Below, piece by piece: positions 22,248 through 31,370 of a stretch of 64,000 nt of DNA. A program made the translations under genes and the position numbers. Every line of letters begins with the position of its first letter. Within the stretch, counting starts at the first letter, position 1. This stretch comes from Ascochyta rabiei (taxonomy: Eukaryota > Ascomycota > Dothideomycetes > Pleosporales > Didymellaceae), in the NCBI RefSeq assembly GCF_004011695.2, contig NC_082413.1:496001-560000 (forward strand), written 5' to 3'. Under the pieces are notes generated by a model. The model was not told the origin of the DNA, searched no databases, and saw only the letters and a list, made by a program, of their open reading frames with translations.

Positions 22248-24110
22248 ACGTATTTAACGGGTGAGTCGGCCACACAGGCGAGTCGGCCACTCTGCCAAGA
22301 CTACACCAACATTCTACCTTATAACGCGATAACTTAACAACAACATAAACCTACGCCCTTAAAAGAGGCTGTAATACAGCTTGCGCTCTAGGCACTTAAA
22401 CAAGACGCAAACCTTACTATATAACGCGCTGCAGCCATATACAACGCGCCTTACAGTACACTACGCAATTAATACACAGAATAACCTACATAAGCTAATT
22501 GTACGCCAAGTTAACAGAATATAGATTAGACTAAGGAGGATGTAATTACTAAGTACATTCTTAAGCTAGATACACAAGGATTTGCCCCTTAGCTAGCTGC
22601 TGTAGCTAATATAGCTAATTCTTTGCGTACTAAGCGTAATATAGGCTATGTTAGCATAAACTAGCCTAATATATTTGTTAAGCGCTACTCTAACCTTAAA
22701 GTAAAGTTTAATTATAAGTATAACTACAAGAGAGCCCTCTGTAAGGATCTAGAGATTATACAAGGCTAGTTTAGGCTTATAGTAAATGTTAAAGCTAAGT
22801 ATAGCATCTAGGATAATAACACATACAACTTTAATAAGACAGGCTTTATAATAGGCCAGATATCCACAGGAGCAGTTATTACAGGTTTAGAGCGTTAAGG
22901 ACAGCTAAAGGCAGTGCAGCAGGGCAATTAAGAGTAGACAACGGTTATATAGGGCATTAATAGCATAAGGTAGGCTATTCTACCCTTTATTATCTTTAAA
23001 GGCTGTAACTACCTCTCTGCCTGGTATAAAGAGGACAACCTGCCCTATAACTGGGTTATTAGAGTCTCTAAGAACAGATAGACTACTAACAAGCTTAGTC
23101 TAGACTAGTTAAAGCACTTTAATGCCTATACAAAGACGCGCACCTAAGGAGTACACTAGCTGCTCCTTATTAATAGCTATAAGAGCCACAACTCCCTTAA
23201 CTTCTAACAATACTGTAAGGAAGTAAACATTATTACACTGTGTATGCCTCTACACTTATCTTACTTCTTATAACTACTAGATGTAGGTTATTTTGCCCCT
23301 CTAAAGAAGGTATATAGGCACTAAGCTAAAAATCTTATATACAACTATATTACTTATATTACTAAAACTAAGTTCCTACTATGCTTTATAGACGCCTATA
23401 AGGAGACATTTACTTCTAGCAATATCTAAGAAGGCTTCTAAGGCGCTAGAATAGTCCCCTTTAACCTAGAACGGGTTATAATAGGTCTTAATGTCCGCCT
23501 ACGTACCCTACCGCTACCTACTATAGAAGATGAGCCCTAGCAGTCCTAAACCCTAAGCACTACCCTGCAATTAGGGTCGCAATTAACGCTAGTTTAAGAG
23601 AGGATTTAAAGGCATGCAAGCAGCTTACTAACTTTAATAGTTAAGGCCTTTAAAAAGCTTGCTAAAGGCGCAGCTATAGTAGCGCATAAGCTAGTATTAG
23701 CTTAAAGGGAGATTACTAGGCTTTAAGTAGTAAATAAGGCTGCTACGCGACGTAAATCGTATAAAAGAAAGCAATTACAGCAGGAGAGAGTCCTAACAGC
23801 TAAGGAAGGCCTTTAATTAACTACTCTAACTAAGTTTAGGGCGCGTAGTAATAGTAAGAAGGCAAGGAAGCAAGTATATGTTAAAGAAGGTAAGGTAACC
23901 TAAAGACGCTGTAAAAAGTGCTACAATATAGGGTATAACTCGCGCATATATAAAAAGCCTAAAGAAGGTGTTACTAAATAATATTATATACTGTACTACT
24001 ATAAATAATGCTAATATAGGCTAATATAAGCCATAATAGGGTAGAATGTTGGTGTGGTCTTGGCAGAGTGGCCGACTCGCCCGTGTGGCCGACTCACCCG
24101 TTGAATACGT
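22248..24110 (+). mobile_element. pogo-family DNA transposon, copy 1 (RIP-inactivated)
   Basis: Element of 1863 bp flanked by TA (22246-22247 and 24111-24112). Terminal inverted repeats are about 70 bp with few mismatches. Each contains two 17-bp direct repeats: acgggtgagtcggccac (22257-22273) and acaggcgagtcggccac (22274-22290) on the left, and their complements at 24085-24101 and 24068-24084 on the right. The interior encodes a degraded transposase read on the plus strand. Copy 2 at 44163-46026 has almost the same length and a closely similar body but a different repeat unit in the ends. The family is the common fungal Tc1/mariner-pogo type. Confidence 0.9.
22343..23985 (+). pseudogene. pogo transposase relic 1 (HTH + DDE_1)
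   Basis: Read through its many stops, the plus strand still shows the order of a fungal pogo transposase: an N-terminal helix-turn-helix part starting near LRPLKEAVIQLAL, then a DDE catalytic core and a C-terminal part with a zinc-knuckle remnant (RRCKKCYNIGYN, where later His and Cys ligands are changed to Tyr). Most stops are TAG, at places expected to be Gln or Trp. The first catalytic block reads YNFNKTGF instead of the family D-E pair, the second block has Asn in place of Asp (LLINSYKSHNS), and the third keeps its Asp (LLDVGYFAPLKK). All these changes are TpG-to-TpA or CpA-to-TpA, as RIP produces. It cannot make a working protein. Confidence 0.85.
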
Positions 24111-24540
24111 TAGAATATTTCTAATATTAGAGTAATTTAAAAATCTATGTTTTCTATACTATATTTTGTTTTCTATAAGATTTAACTAGATATTAGAGTT
24201 AGTCCTTTACTAGTAAAAAAAAATCTAGTTTAGCTATTTCTGATTTTTATAAGAAAAAATCTACTATAGTGTAACAAGGCATCGTGAATTCGGCCTTGGT
24301 GTTGTAATCATTGAATCTACCTACTGCTATCCCTCCACTATCTCTCCTAGTGTGAAGCAAATACTTTTGCCTACAACTAGAACCTTACATATAAACTTTT
24401 AGAGAGCTTAAAATAGAGCAACTTACTAATATAGAGCTAGTTTTTATCTACTCTATTAGTAGAGATATCTATCTCTAAAGACATTGACTTTTTGGTGTTC
24501 TTACTAGTAAAACGCGTGCATCACGCGCACGGACACGGTA

Positions 24541-24898
24541 GGGGCTGGGTCAGATCAACGTCTAACTCTTGAACTAAAGCAGTTGTGCTAAAACTTTATA
24601 CTGCAAAATTGTAGAACTAGAGAAGCGCCTTCCAACCGTTCATAAATAATCTAGATCCGAGCAATACTCGTGAAGATTTAGGGGCTGCAAGGTTGACCTG
24701 ACCCAACCTGTCAGGCTTGGGGGTTGTCACAGGACTAAGGGACGAGATGTTGAGAGGGGATAGGATGTATTGCAGGTAGAAGATAGACGAATCGCTACCG
24801 TGTGGGAGCAATTTCTACGTACTATGGGTGATCGATAAGCACTAGTACCTGGTTATGGCCGGGAACGGGCCATCACGGATCAATTCAAGCCATTAAGA
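24541..24898. other. degenerate non-coding stretch next to island 1
   Basis: No gene. A loose inverted pair, ctgggtcagatcaac near 24545 and gttgacctgacccaac near 24691, suggests a further short repeat relic of about 165 bp. Not assigned to any family. Confidence 0.35.
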
Positions 24899-25075
24899 CT
24901 CTTGTGTCAGGACACAGCTCTGACCCACTGTGCCAGGCATACCTTTAAAAGGTATCAATGCTCACTCAGATAGTGAGCCTGTGGCCAGAACAGTACTTAT
25001 TTGCCATACCAGGTCAGAGGTGGACACTGCCACATGCCGGAGGCTGAGTCAGTACCAAAACCTAACATCTTGTTG
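24899..25075. repeat. direct repeat, copy A (about 175 bp)
   Basis: Pairs with copy B at 25387-25567 in the same orientation. Shared blocks are, in order: ctctt-tgt-agg, gctctg-cccac, tgccaggca, gctcact-agatagtgagc, agaacagtacttatt, ccatacc-ggt, ggacactgccacatgcc and acatctt. Many of the differences are transitions, in line with RIP. Each copy contains a small palindrome, gctcac...gtgagc. The pair could be the terminal repeats of a miniature LTR-type element of about 650 bp, but the similarity runs past the possible TG...CA borders, so this stays open. Confidence 0.7.
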
Positions 25076-25386
25076 GACAAGAGTCCGGACACAATCCCTA
25101 CTACCACGACCCAACCCAGGTCTAGCGGCAACCCAACCCCTACCCATTTGCCAGTCTATTGCTAGGGCAGCTAACGCCTATAGTAGGCTGAAGTAAAGCT
25201 TATGTTTATTACAGAAATTAGAGCTTACATTCATTACGGAAACTAGCGTTACAGTATTTGTTTTCTAACGTAGAAAAATAATTTAAGACAAGATAGAAAA
25301 AGTATTTATTGATTAACGCAAAACATAGCTTGGAGGGGTTAATTTTGAGCTATTAGCAATATAAAATTCTAGAATCTAGATTATCT

Positions 25387-25567
25387 CTCTTATGTTAGGC
25401 CACGGCTCTGCCCCACTATGCCAGGCAACCTCAAAAAGATATCAGTGCTCACTTAGATAGTGAGCACCTGGGTAGAACAGTACTTATTACCATACCTGGT
25501 TAGAGATGGACACTGCCACATGCCAATGGCTGAGAGTTATTTGCCAGCGTGTGACATCTTATAGGTA
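25387..25567. repeat. direct repeat, copy B (about 175 bp)
   Basis: Second copy of the repeat described at 24899-25075, with roughly 310 bp of AT-rich, non-coding DNA between them. It ends about 135 bp before the truncated beta-propeller gene, so the repeat or its arrival may mark the breakpoint that removed the gene's 5' end. Confidence 0.7.
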
Positions 25568-25700
25568 GTCAGTAATAACTAGTAAGTAATTCTATTTACT
25601 TTATAAGCTCTATCTCCTATTATATATTAATTTGTCATTAATCAATAATCGTCGTTACGTGTAAAGTCTAAACACCTTAGTGTCTCTAAACTAGCGTTAA

Positions 25701-26763
25701 TCTAAAGGGGACTCAGGTCCTGCATGCTTCAAGTACTACGAGTATCAGGACCTATTGCAGGGCCCATGTAATATCACTACCGGAACAGATGGCAACATAT
25801 GGACGCAAAACTTTCTTGACAACACTGTTTCCAAAATGGGAATCGGGAGTGGCAAGATCACAAATTACAAATTACCTTACAACCCTGATCAGCTGTACCA
25901 CAATAAGAGCTTTCCATTGACCGGGCGCGTTGCGTTTGCTTGTGCCATCCAGCTAGGCAGTGATGGCAATTTGTACGCTGTAACAGGCGTCAGGTCTCAA
26001 TTCTTGAAAATCAACCTATCTAATGGAAACATGAAAGTATTCACTCCGCCGTTGCCAAATATCCCGCTTTTGGGCAATATCCAACCATTCAACGAGCTCT
26101 GGAACGGTGGTTCAGGAGTAATCATTCCTTACTTGCATCGTTTCCGAGAGCTCAGCTGACGTAGTACAAATGTGGTACACCCTGACCACAGCAGGTACCC
26201 TGTATCACTTCGACTACTCCACGGAAACCTTTGACGGAGTATATCTTCTCCCTAATCCACTGAATGGTATAGTTGGAGTTTTCGTCTCGAAGATCAACGG
26301 CAATGTCTGGCTCGCCGAGATGCTCGGACAAGCAATTACCAAAATCGACGCCAAGACTAAACAATTCACCCGCTACCCTCTTCCTCTCGACGGCTTGGGC
26401 ATAGTTGAGGTGAGCGCCGAGACTTACAACCACTGCATCTGGTTCACCGGCTTCCTGTCCAACAGCAATTTTCGATTTGACACAAAGACGGAAAAGAATG
26501 ACGTATTCACTGATCCACTACCTGTTTCCTTCCCTACCGAAAATACAGTTGACAAGCAGGGAAGGTACTCGTGCTCGACTGCGACAAGGAACACGATACA
26601 GCATCTTGACTCGTACAATGAGGCAGTCATTATCGACATGCCGGATAACGAGATTATGTCTTCTGTCAGCATTCCTCCTGGTTTAAACATTGCGATTCAC
26701 GCTGGTCCAGAAAATGATATTTACTTTTCGCAAGTGTTGAGGAACAGGATTGGAAGGTATTAG
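25701..26763 (+). pseudogene. 5'-truncated Vgb lyase-like beta-propeller gene
   Basis: Open from just after a TAA at 25698-25700, with no ATG before the conserved part. A 49-bp intron at 26107-26155 (gtggtt...ctcag) joins two frames without loss, giving NELWNADVVQMWYTLTTAGTLYHFDY. The product (about 337 aa visible) has repeated blades with the GxDGNxW pattern of virginiamycin B lyase/streptogramin lyase-type propellers: GPCNITTGTDGNIWTQNFLDN, AIQLGSDGNLYAVTG, SKINGNVWLAEMLGQAITKID, GPENDIYFSQVLRNRIGRY. Fungal relatives are secreted proteins of unknown role. Signal peptide and first blade are absent, and the 5' boundary adjoins repeat-derived DNA, so it is scored as truncated. A distant upstream first exon cannot be excluded. 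The donor gtggtt is weak; without the intron the gene is also frameshifted. Confidence 0.6.
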
Positions 26764-28152
26764 CTTTGAATTTGAGGTTGTAAGAGGATAATCAAAGTTT
26801 CGATCTCATCAAGAAATTAACCATAAAAATAGGTATGAAAATATAGAGTGTCGCATCATCCTGTCAGTGAACTCTTCTTTTGGCTGATCCTCTCACGGCA
26901 CTACTCAGCAGATCCTACGAGGACGTTCGTACTGCCTGTTTCCGCCGATCCGCACGGCTTGCATACTTGCAGGCCAAGCCAACCCACAGCCCCCTAAACA
27001 ACCCAGATCCGCCCCACCAATTGCACGAAACCCCAAGCCACTCTACAGGATGCACACCATCTATACTCGTAAAGTTTACACATACCATGTCAATTGCAGC
27101 TAGTCGGCCGCGCGGCGATCAGCAGGGATAATGCGGATCCCTTTGCGCTTTCCCCACAAACCTCGTACGGACACTAGACCTTACCCGAGGGGACTGCCAC
27201 AGCTGCCTCAGCGATATAGCCGACATCGGCTCGCGAATCGGTACCGCCATCACGAGTAGGATCTAGGAGTCAGGTGAAGATACTGTAGCAGGGACTCGGG
27301 CCTGTCCATAAGCTAAGATAGATATGGTGTCACTACGCGAATTTGGTTCGAGTGTGAAGATGAGGAGTAATAGCTCTTCTCCTCCACATCATGTTTCGTT
27401 TGCTAGTGCTCGATTTTTTGCCTCACCTGTCTTGACCGAGACTAGGCAGAAGCATGGCGACTGTCGGCCGCGTGATGTGTTGGCTAATATATGGGGAGGT
27501 GATTGTTGGGAGAGTAAGTGTTTACGAGACCTGTGAGGAAACACTAATGTGGCTGGAGTGGAGTTGAAGATAGGGGTGACGCACGAGTGTGACACGGCAG
27601 ATCCGACATACGTAGGTAAAGGTGTGGATAGAGTGCAAGAGGAGCTCTTTGAGAAAGACGTAAGTCATAATGGTAATGTTTGTAGACGATGCTCGTTTGG
27701 GAGACGGATGGTTGACGAGCAGAGATGTATAATCTTTTGTTTGTTCGAGATGTGAAACATGAATGAAATTATTGGTGCCTGCAAAAAAAAAAGCACCCAC
27801 CCCAGATTTGCACGAACCTTTGCACCGTTAAGATCAAAATACGTTATACACAAGCGAGAGGTTCCAACTGGCCAGCTATAGCCAGTTGGCAGTGAAAGTA
27901 ACAGGTCAGGTGACAGCATGCATGACAACAACCACGGAAAACTAGTCAATTACCTACCCCCCCCGCGTTCATAGTCTGTGTTGGTGAATCAACGTTCCAA
28001 ATTTGGGTGGGTGCGCACATATTTGCAGCCATTATACTACAGAAACACTATTCGTACTGATGCACTGCGTGCTTGACCAGCTGTTATCAAATCATCTAAT
28101 TACCATAGCGAAGCGCAGTGCGACACCACTCTCAGTTTACCCTCTTCGACCA
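26764..28152. other. non-coding stretch between propeller gene and peroxygenase pseudogene
   Basis: About 1.4 kb with short open frames only. It holds a poly-A run at about 27782-27792, a short inverted repeat ccaactggc...gccagttgg at about 27866-27892 and a poly-C run near 27957. No gene recognised. Confidence 0.5.
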
Positions 28153-28964
28153 CTAATCGCTCGTACCGCTACCCTTGTAGCTAGCACCAGGGAACTTATT
28201 GAAGAGCTGGTTGTCGAAAGTAGCCAACTGTGGGCAACCAAACTTAGAGCTAAGCGGACCGAGCTGCTGGATGGCCCAACCAAGTACAGAGCTAACAGAA
28301 AGATAAAAGTGGGTTGGAGATATCAGGAAGGCAGGCGAGGGAAGCTTGCAACAAGAAGCAGGCGCCTTTGTTACCGTTGGCAAAATCGGCAGCATTGAAA
28401 GCACCACTAGTAAGATCCTGGAGATCGACGCCAGCGAAGGAGTTGGTGGTAACGGTGTTTCGACCGATGCGAACGATGCCGGGGACCTGATCATCGGCAA
28501 GGACTTCTGAAATGTTGTAGGCGTTGGCAAGAGGCCTCTCGTACCAGTTGTCTGGGATGCGCTCTTTACCGCGGTTGTGCACAAATGAGCCGGGACCTTC
28601 GCCAGTCACGGCGAAAAAGCTCTTGAGTACGTCGCGAGAAAGGAAGCCGCCAGGGTTCTCGGCGCTGTAGTTTGACATGAAGTTGATGACGAAATTGTGT
28701 GCAGCAGGTGCAACCATGCCGGAGAAGGGAGCTGAGAAGTAGTAGGAGTCGTTAAGGGTTGACCAGCGAGTTACATAGTCGGACTGTGCAGCCACGTCTT
28801 CCAGTGTGTAGGACTCAGCGCAGTTGTAAAGGTTCTCCCAGGATCGCATCTGGAAGACACCAACGTTGCCACCGTTGAGGTAAGCATCACCTTAGATGAT
28901 AGAAGCATCTCCCTCGTACTGATCATGGGTTCCAGCAATACCCATTGCTGGGAAGACAGGGACG

Positions 28965-30414
28965 CTTTCATGTTTCAGGATAAATGGCGGATAAGCCCAG
29001 GCCACCCACCCATCATCAACATCAACATACTGAATCAATACCACGTTTACAGGCGTATTTTGCTCTATTTTGTTCTACTACTTAGTGTACACAATGTCAG
29101 ATAAGCCTTCTACTGTTTATAGGCATTTTTAGCGTTATTTTAACTGTACCCTGCTGCCAATCTACTATCCTAACAAACAGAACCAGAAACACCTAAACAC
29201 CCTACAACGCTCTGCTATACTAGGGATACTCTACTTCTGCAACGTGCACTATATACCTTGCTTATATAGAGATATTCAGAAAGCCCTAGGAGTCCCTAAG
29301 ACTACTGCCCGCCGAGTGTGCTACTCCCAAGAGCTACAGACTCTCTATCACAGCAACTAACCTGACTCCTAAGGTGGTCCTTGTGAGCTCACAGTCGCTA
29401 ACGCACACGCTATTATTAATTACCTAAATAATTGTGCTTTTAAGAAGAAGGCAGAGACTTGGCAGGATATACAGATAGAAGCAGGTGTTATTGCAAAGCA
29501 CAATAAGGAGGCCTACTTACGCATCACTATCTGGCGCTGTGTTAATAAGATCGCCCCTATCACCAAACACATAGCAGCTTAGAAGGAGGAGCACCTACCT
29601 AAGCGTTAGGTAGAGCGAGTACAGTAGTGTAATGTACAGCTACAGGCTTAGCTAAGGGGTAAACACTGGAAGGACGTACTCTGGTGTAATAAGCTACACT
29701 AGAAAACTGGCCCTAGGCATAAGAGAAAGCTTAAAAGAAGGAGAGGCAAGAATAAAAGAAATAAGCTATAGAACGTGCAGTATAATCTATATCACAAGCA
29801 AGATACTAAGGATTAAAAGAAGAAGAAGAAGAAGTTCTATCTCTTTTGTGTGCTAGGATACAACTTTGCATAGTGTATGCTGTATAAAACTAACTACTTA
29901 AATAGCAAGATAACGTTAAGGGTGTTTATTAAGAAGATCCTCCCCGCGCTTAAGAGTAAGTTGCTCTATTAGGGTGGCAATTAGACGTTGTACATAGACA
30001 AGGACTCCTCTTACACATACAAAAGCACCCTTAATTATATACATTTACACAGCTAGGAGCATATTATTAGGTACTCTAAGTCTCTAGACCTCTTAATTAT
30101 AGAGACCTAGGTCTCCCCACTTAAGGAGAAGTTTTATCGCTAAACATGTCACTTAAAAAATAAGGGGATGGCACGTTTTTATAAGGTGTGGGCGGATTTA
30201 GATCTATAAAAGATCAACAAGACTATAAAAAAATACCCTAGGCGCTTGATTAAATGCTGGGATGTTGTACGTGGCAGAGCAACTAAATTTTAGCCAAAAA
30301 TACTGTGTAGTTGTGCTGTAATTAATCTGTTTTCATGGTGTTGTTGAGGGAATTGCCATTGTGATTTTGGTGGGTGGCCTGGGCTTATCCGCCATTTATC
30401 CTGAAACATGAAAG
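28965..30414 (+). mobile_element. Tc1/mariner-like DNA transposon with 46-bp terminal inverted repeats
   Basis: Length 1450 bp. The first 46 bases (28965-29010, starting ctttcatgtttcagg) and the last 46 (30369-30414) are exact reverse complements. Directly outside, ggacg is present on both sides (28960-28964 and 30415-30419), a 5-bp duplication; removing the element plus one ggacg exactly restores the peroxygenase reading frame. The interior encodes a degraded transposase on the plus strand. Tc1-type elements normally duplicate TA, so either the element is unusual or a Tc1-like sequence sits in an inverted-repeat element of another kind. TA dinucleotides also occur inside the repeats (for example 28982-28983). 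Confidence 0.85.
29125..30295 (+). pseudogene. Tc1-like transposase relic
   Basis: Read through its stops, the plus strand shows an N-terminal helix-turn-helix portion (RDIQKALGVPKTTARRV), then the catalytic core: LWCNKLH in place of the usual Trp-Ser-Asp-Glu block (Asp to Asn, Glu to Lys), LYIDKDSSYTYKS with the second Asp kept, and LDLLIIETWVSPLK-like sequence for the third acidic block, where the Trp is now TAG. Nearly every stop is TAG at an expected Trp or Gln. This is the RIP pattern. No functional product is possible. Confidence 0.75.
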
Positions 30415-30870
30415 GGACGGTAGGTGTGAACTTTCCGCCAATTGACCAGCGATTCGAGACTGGGTCTCTGGCCAGTGCAGTTAACATAACAGCAAGGAAC
30501 AGAGCAAGACCGGGAGACATGTTGTATGCATCACCAAGACCCTGAACAGTCTGTGCCGTGGTGAGCAGACCGTTGCGAGGAATGAAGTTGTGGTTGGCAG
30601 CAGCGTTTAGACCGGGGCACTGCCCATGAATGTCACCTCCACCAGGAGATTGAAATTCATGGCGACTACCAGCGCCCACACTGACAAGCTGTTCTTGAGC
30701 ATCGAGACCCAGAGCTGGTAGTCCAGTATTTGTCGTCCGGACTTGAAGACAGGGTCGTGTGGTGGTGGCTCCTCGCGTTTCTGCATCTGTCTGTTCATCT
30801 CCATAACGTTGGGCCATGCCGCTGCAAAGGGCAGGGTTGTGGACAAAGCGCTGGTTGTGGAGAAACGCAT

Positions 30871-31370
30871 GACGGTGGGGGAGAATTGAAGATTGAGAGA
30901 TGAAAGTATTGAACAAGTGTTGGATGCTGACAGTCAAATGTGTAAAGGGCCTCGTCTTGATACAGCTGATTCCTCGCATCCAAAACGGGCTATTCTTGAG
31001 ATGTTCATCTCGTGTCCGTTGTTGCCAATTCACTAGAGCTCCTCCTCTAAGAAGCGGTTCTTAATGTTGGTTGTGATGCAGATCTTTGTGGGGCGGCCTA
31101 CGCCATGTTACTCCCAAGGCCTGCAATACTGGGGAAAAATCCGGGGTCATTACAAGCTGAACGATGTAGACCCTTGTGCGGATGAAGGCAATCCGAAGAT
31201 GTGGTGGATTCTGGCCAGTCGCCAAAGGCTTCTACGTGGATCGTGAGTCATTTGATCGAGGGATAGTCGCAGCAACCAGGCCCCGCTGAGGGTGGACGAG
31301 CGTTTATACCAAGATTTGGACCTGCTGATCGAGGAAGCGATTGCTCGACAGCTCCCAGATTCGTTGCCTC
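30871..31370. other. intergenic between peroxygenase pseudogene and SPB4
   Basis: About 500 bp: 5' flank of the dead peroxygenase and 3' flank of SPB4. Nothing else recognised. Confidence 0.5.

Larger units (their letters stand above)
22021..24538. mobile_element. outer inverted-repeat element of island 1 (carries a nested pogo copy)
   Basis: Ends are 18-bp inverted repeats, 22021-22038 (ccatgtccgtgcgcgtga) and 24521-24538, with one mismatch, flanked on both sides by TA (22019-22020 and 24539-24540), the target duplication of Tc1/mariner-type elements. The pogo copy at 22248-24110 sits inside it. Without that insert the outer element would be about 650 bp of AT-rich, non-coding DNA, so it looks like a non-autonomous (MITE-like) element. 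The GC-rich termini contrast with the AT-rich arms, which is expected if RIP acted on the interior. No coding potential of its own was seen. Confidence 0.75.
28153..30870 (-). pseudogene. heme-thiolate peroxygenase (Peroxidase_2 family) pseudogene, interrupted by a transposon
   Basis: Starts at the ATG at 30870-30868 with a signal peptide (MRFSTTSALSTTLPFAAAWP) and a Lys-Arg processing site. The heme-binding Cys block QCPGLNAAANHNFIPRNG, then RWSIGGKFTPTVP, is followed by the 1450-bp insertion at 28965-30414. The frame continues beyond it as VFPAMGIAGTHDQYEGDAS, where EGD is the acid-base region of the family, and goes on to ENPGGFLSRDVLKSFFAVTGEGPG and a typical C-terminus FGCPQLATFDNQLFNKFPG. 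Besides the insertion there are three other lesions: a one-base frameshift near 30730, an in-frame TAA at 28894-28892 and a second frameshift near 28300. Family members are extracellular enzymes using H2O2 to chlorinate or hydroxylate organic molecules. This copy is dead. Confidence 0.82.

Noticed and set aside
26107..26155. Frameshift in the beta-propeller gene
   Set aside because: A 49-bp GT-AG intron joins the two frames and gives a sensible blade junction, so a frameshift is not needed; the gene is called truncated only because of its 5' end.
28960..30419. 9-bp target duplication (Mutator-type) for the insertion in the peroxygenase gene
   Set aside because: Extending the flanks to 9 bp needs a mismatch and cuts into the perfect inverted ends; a 5-bp ggacg duplication with 46-bp perfect ends explains all bases.
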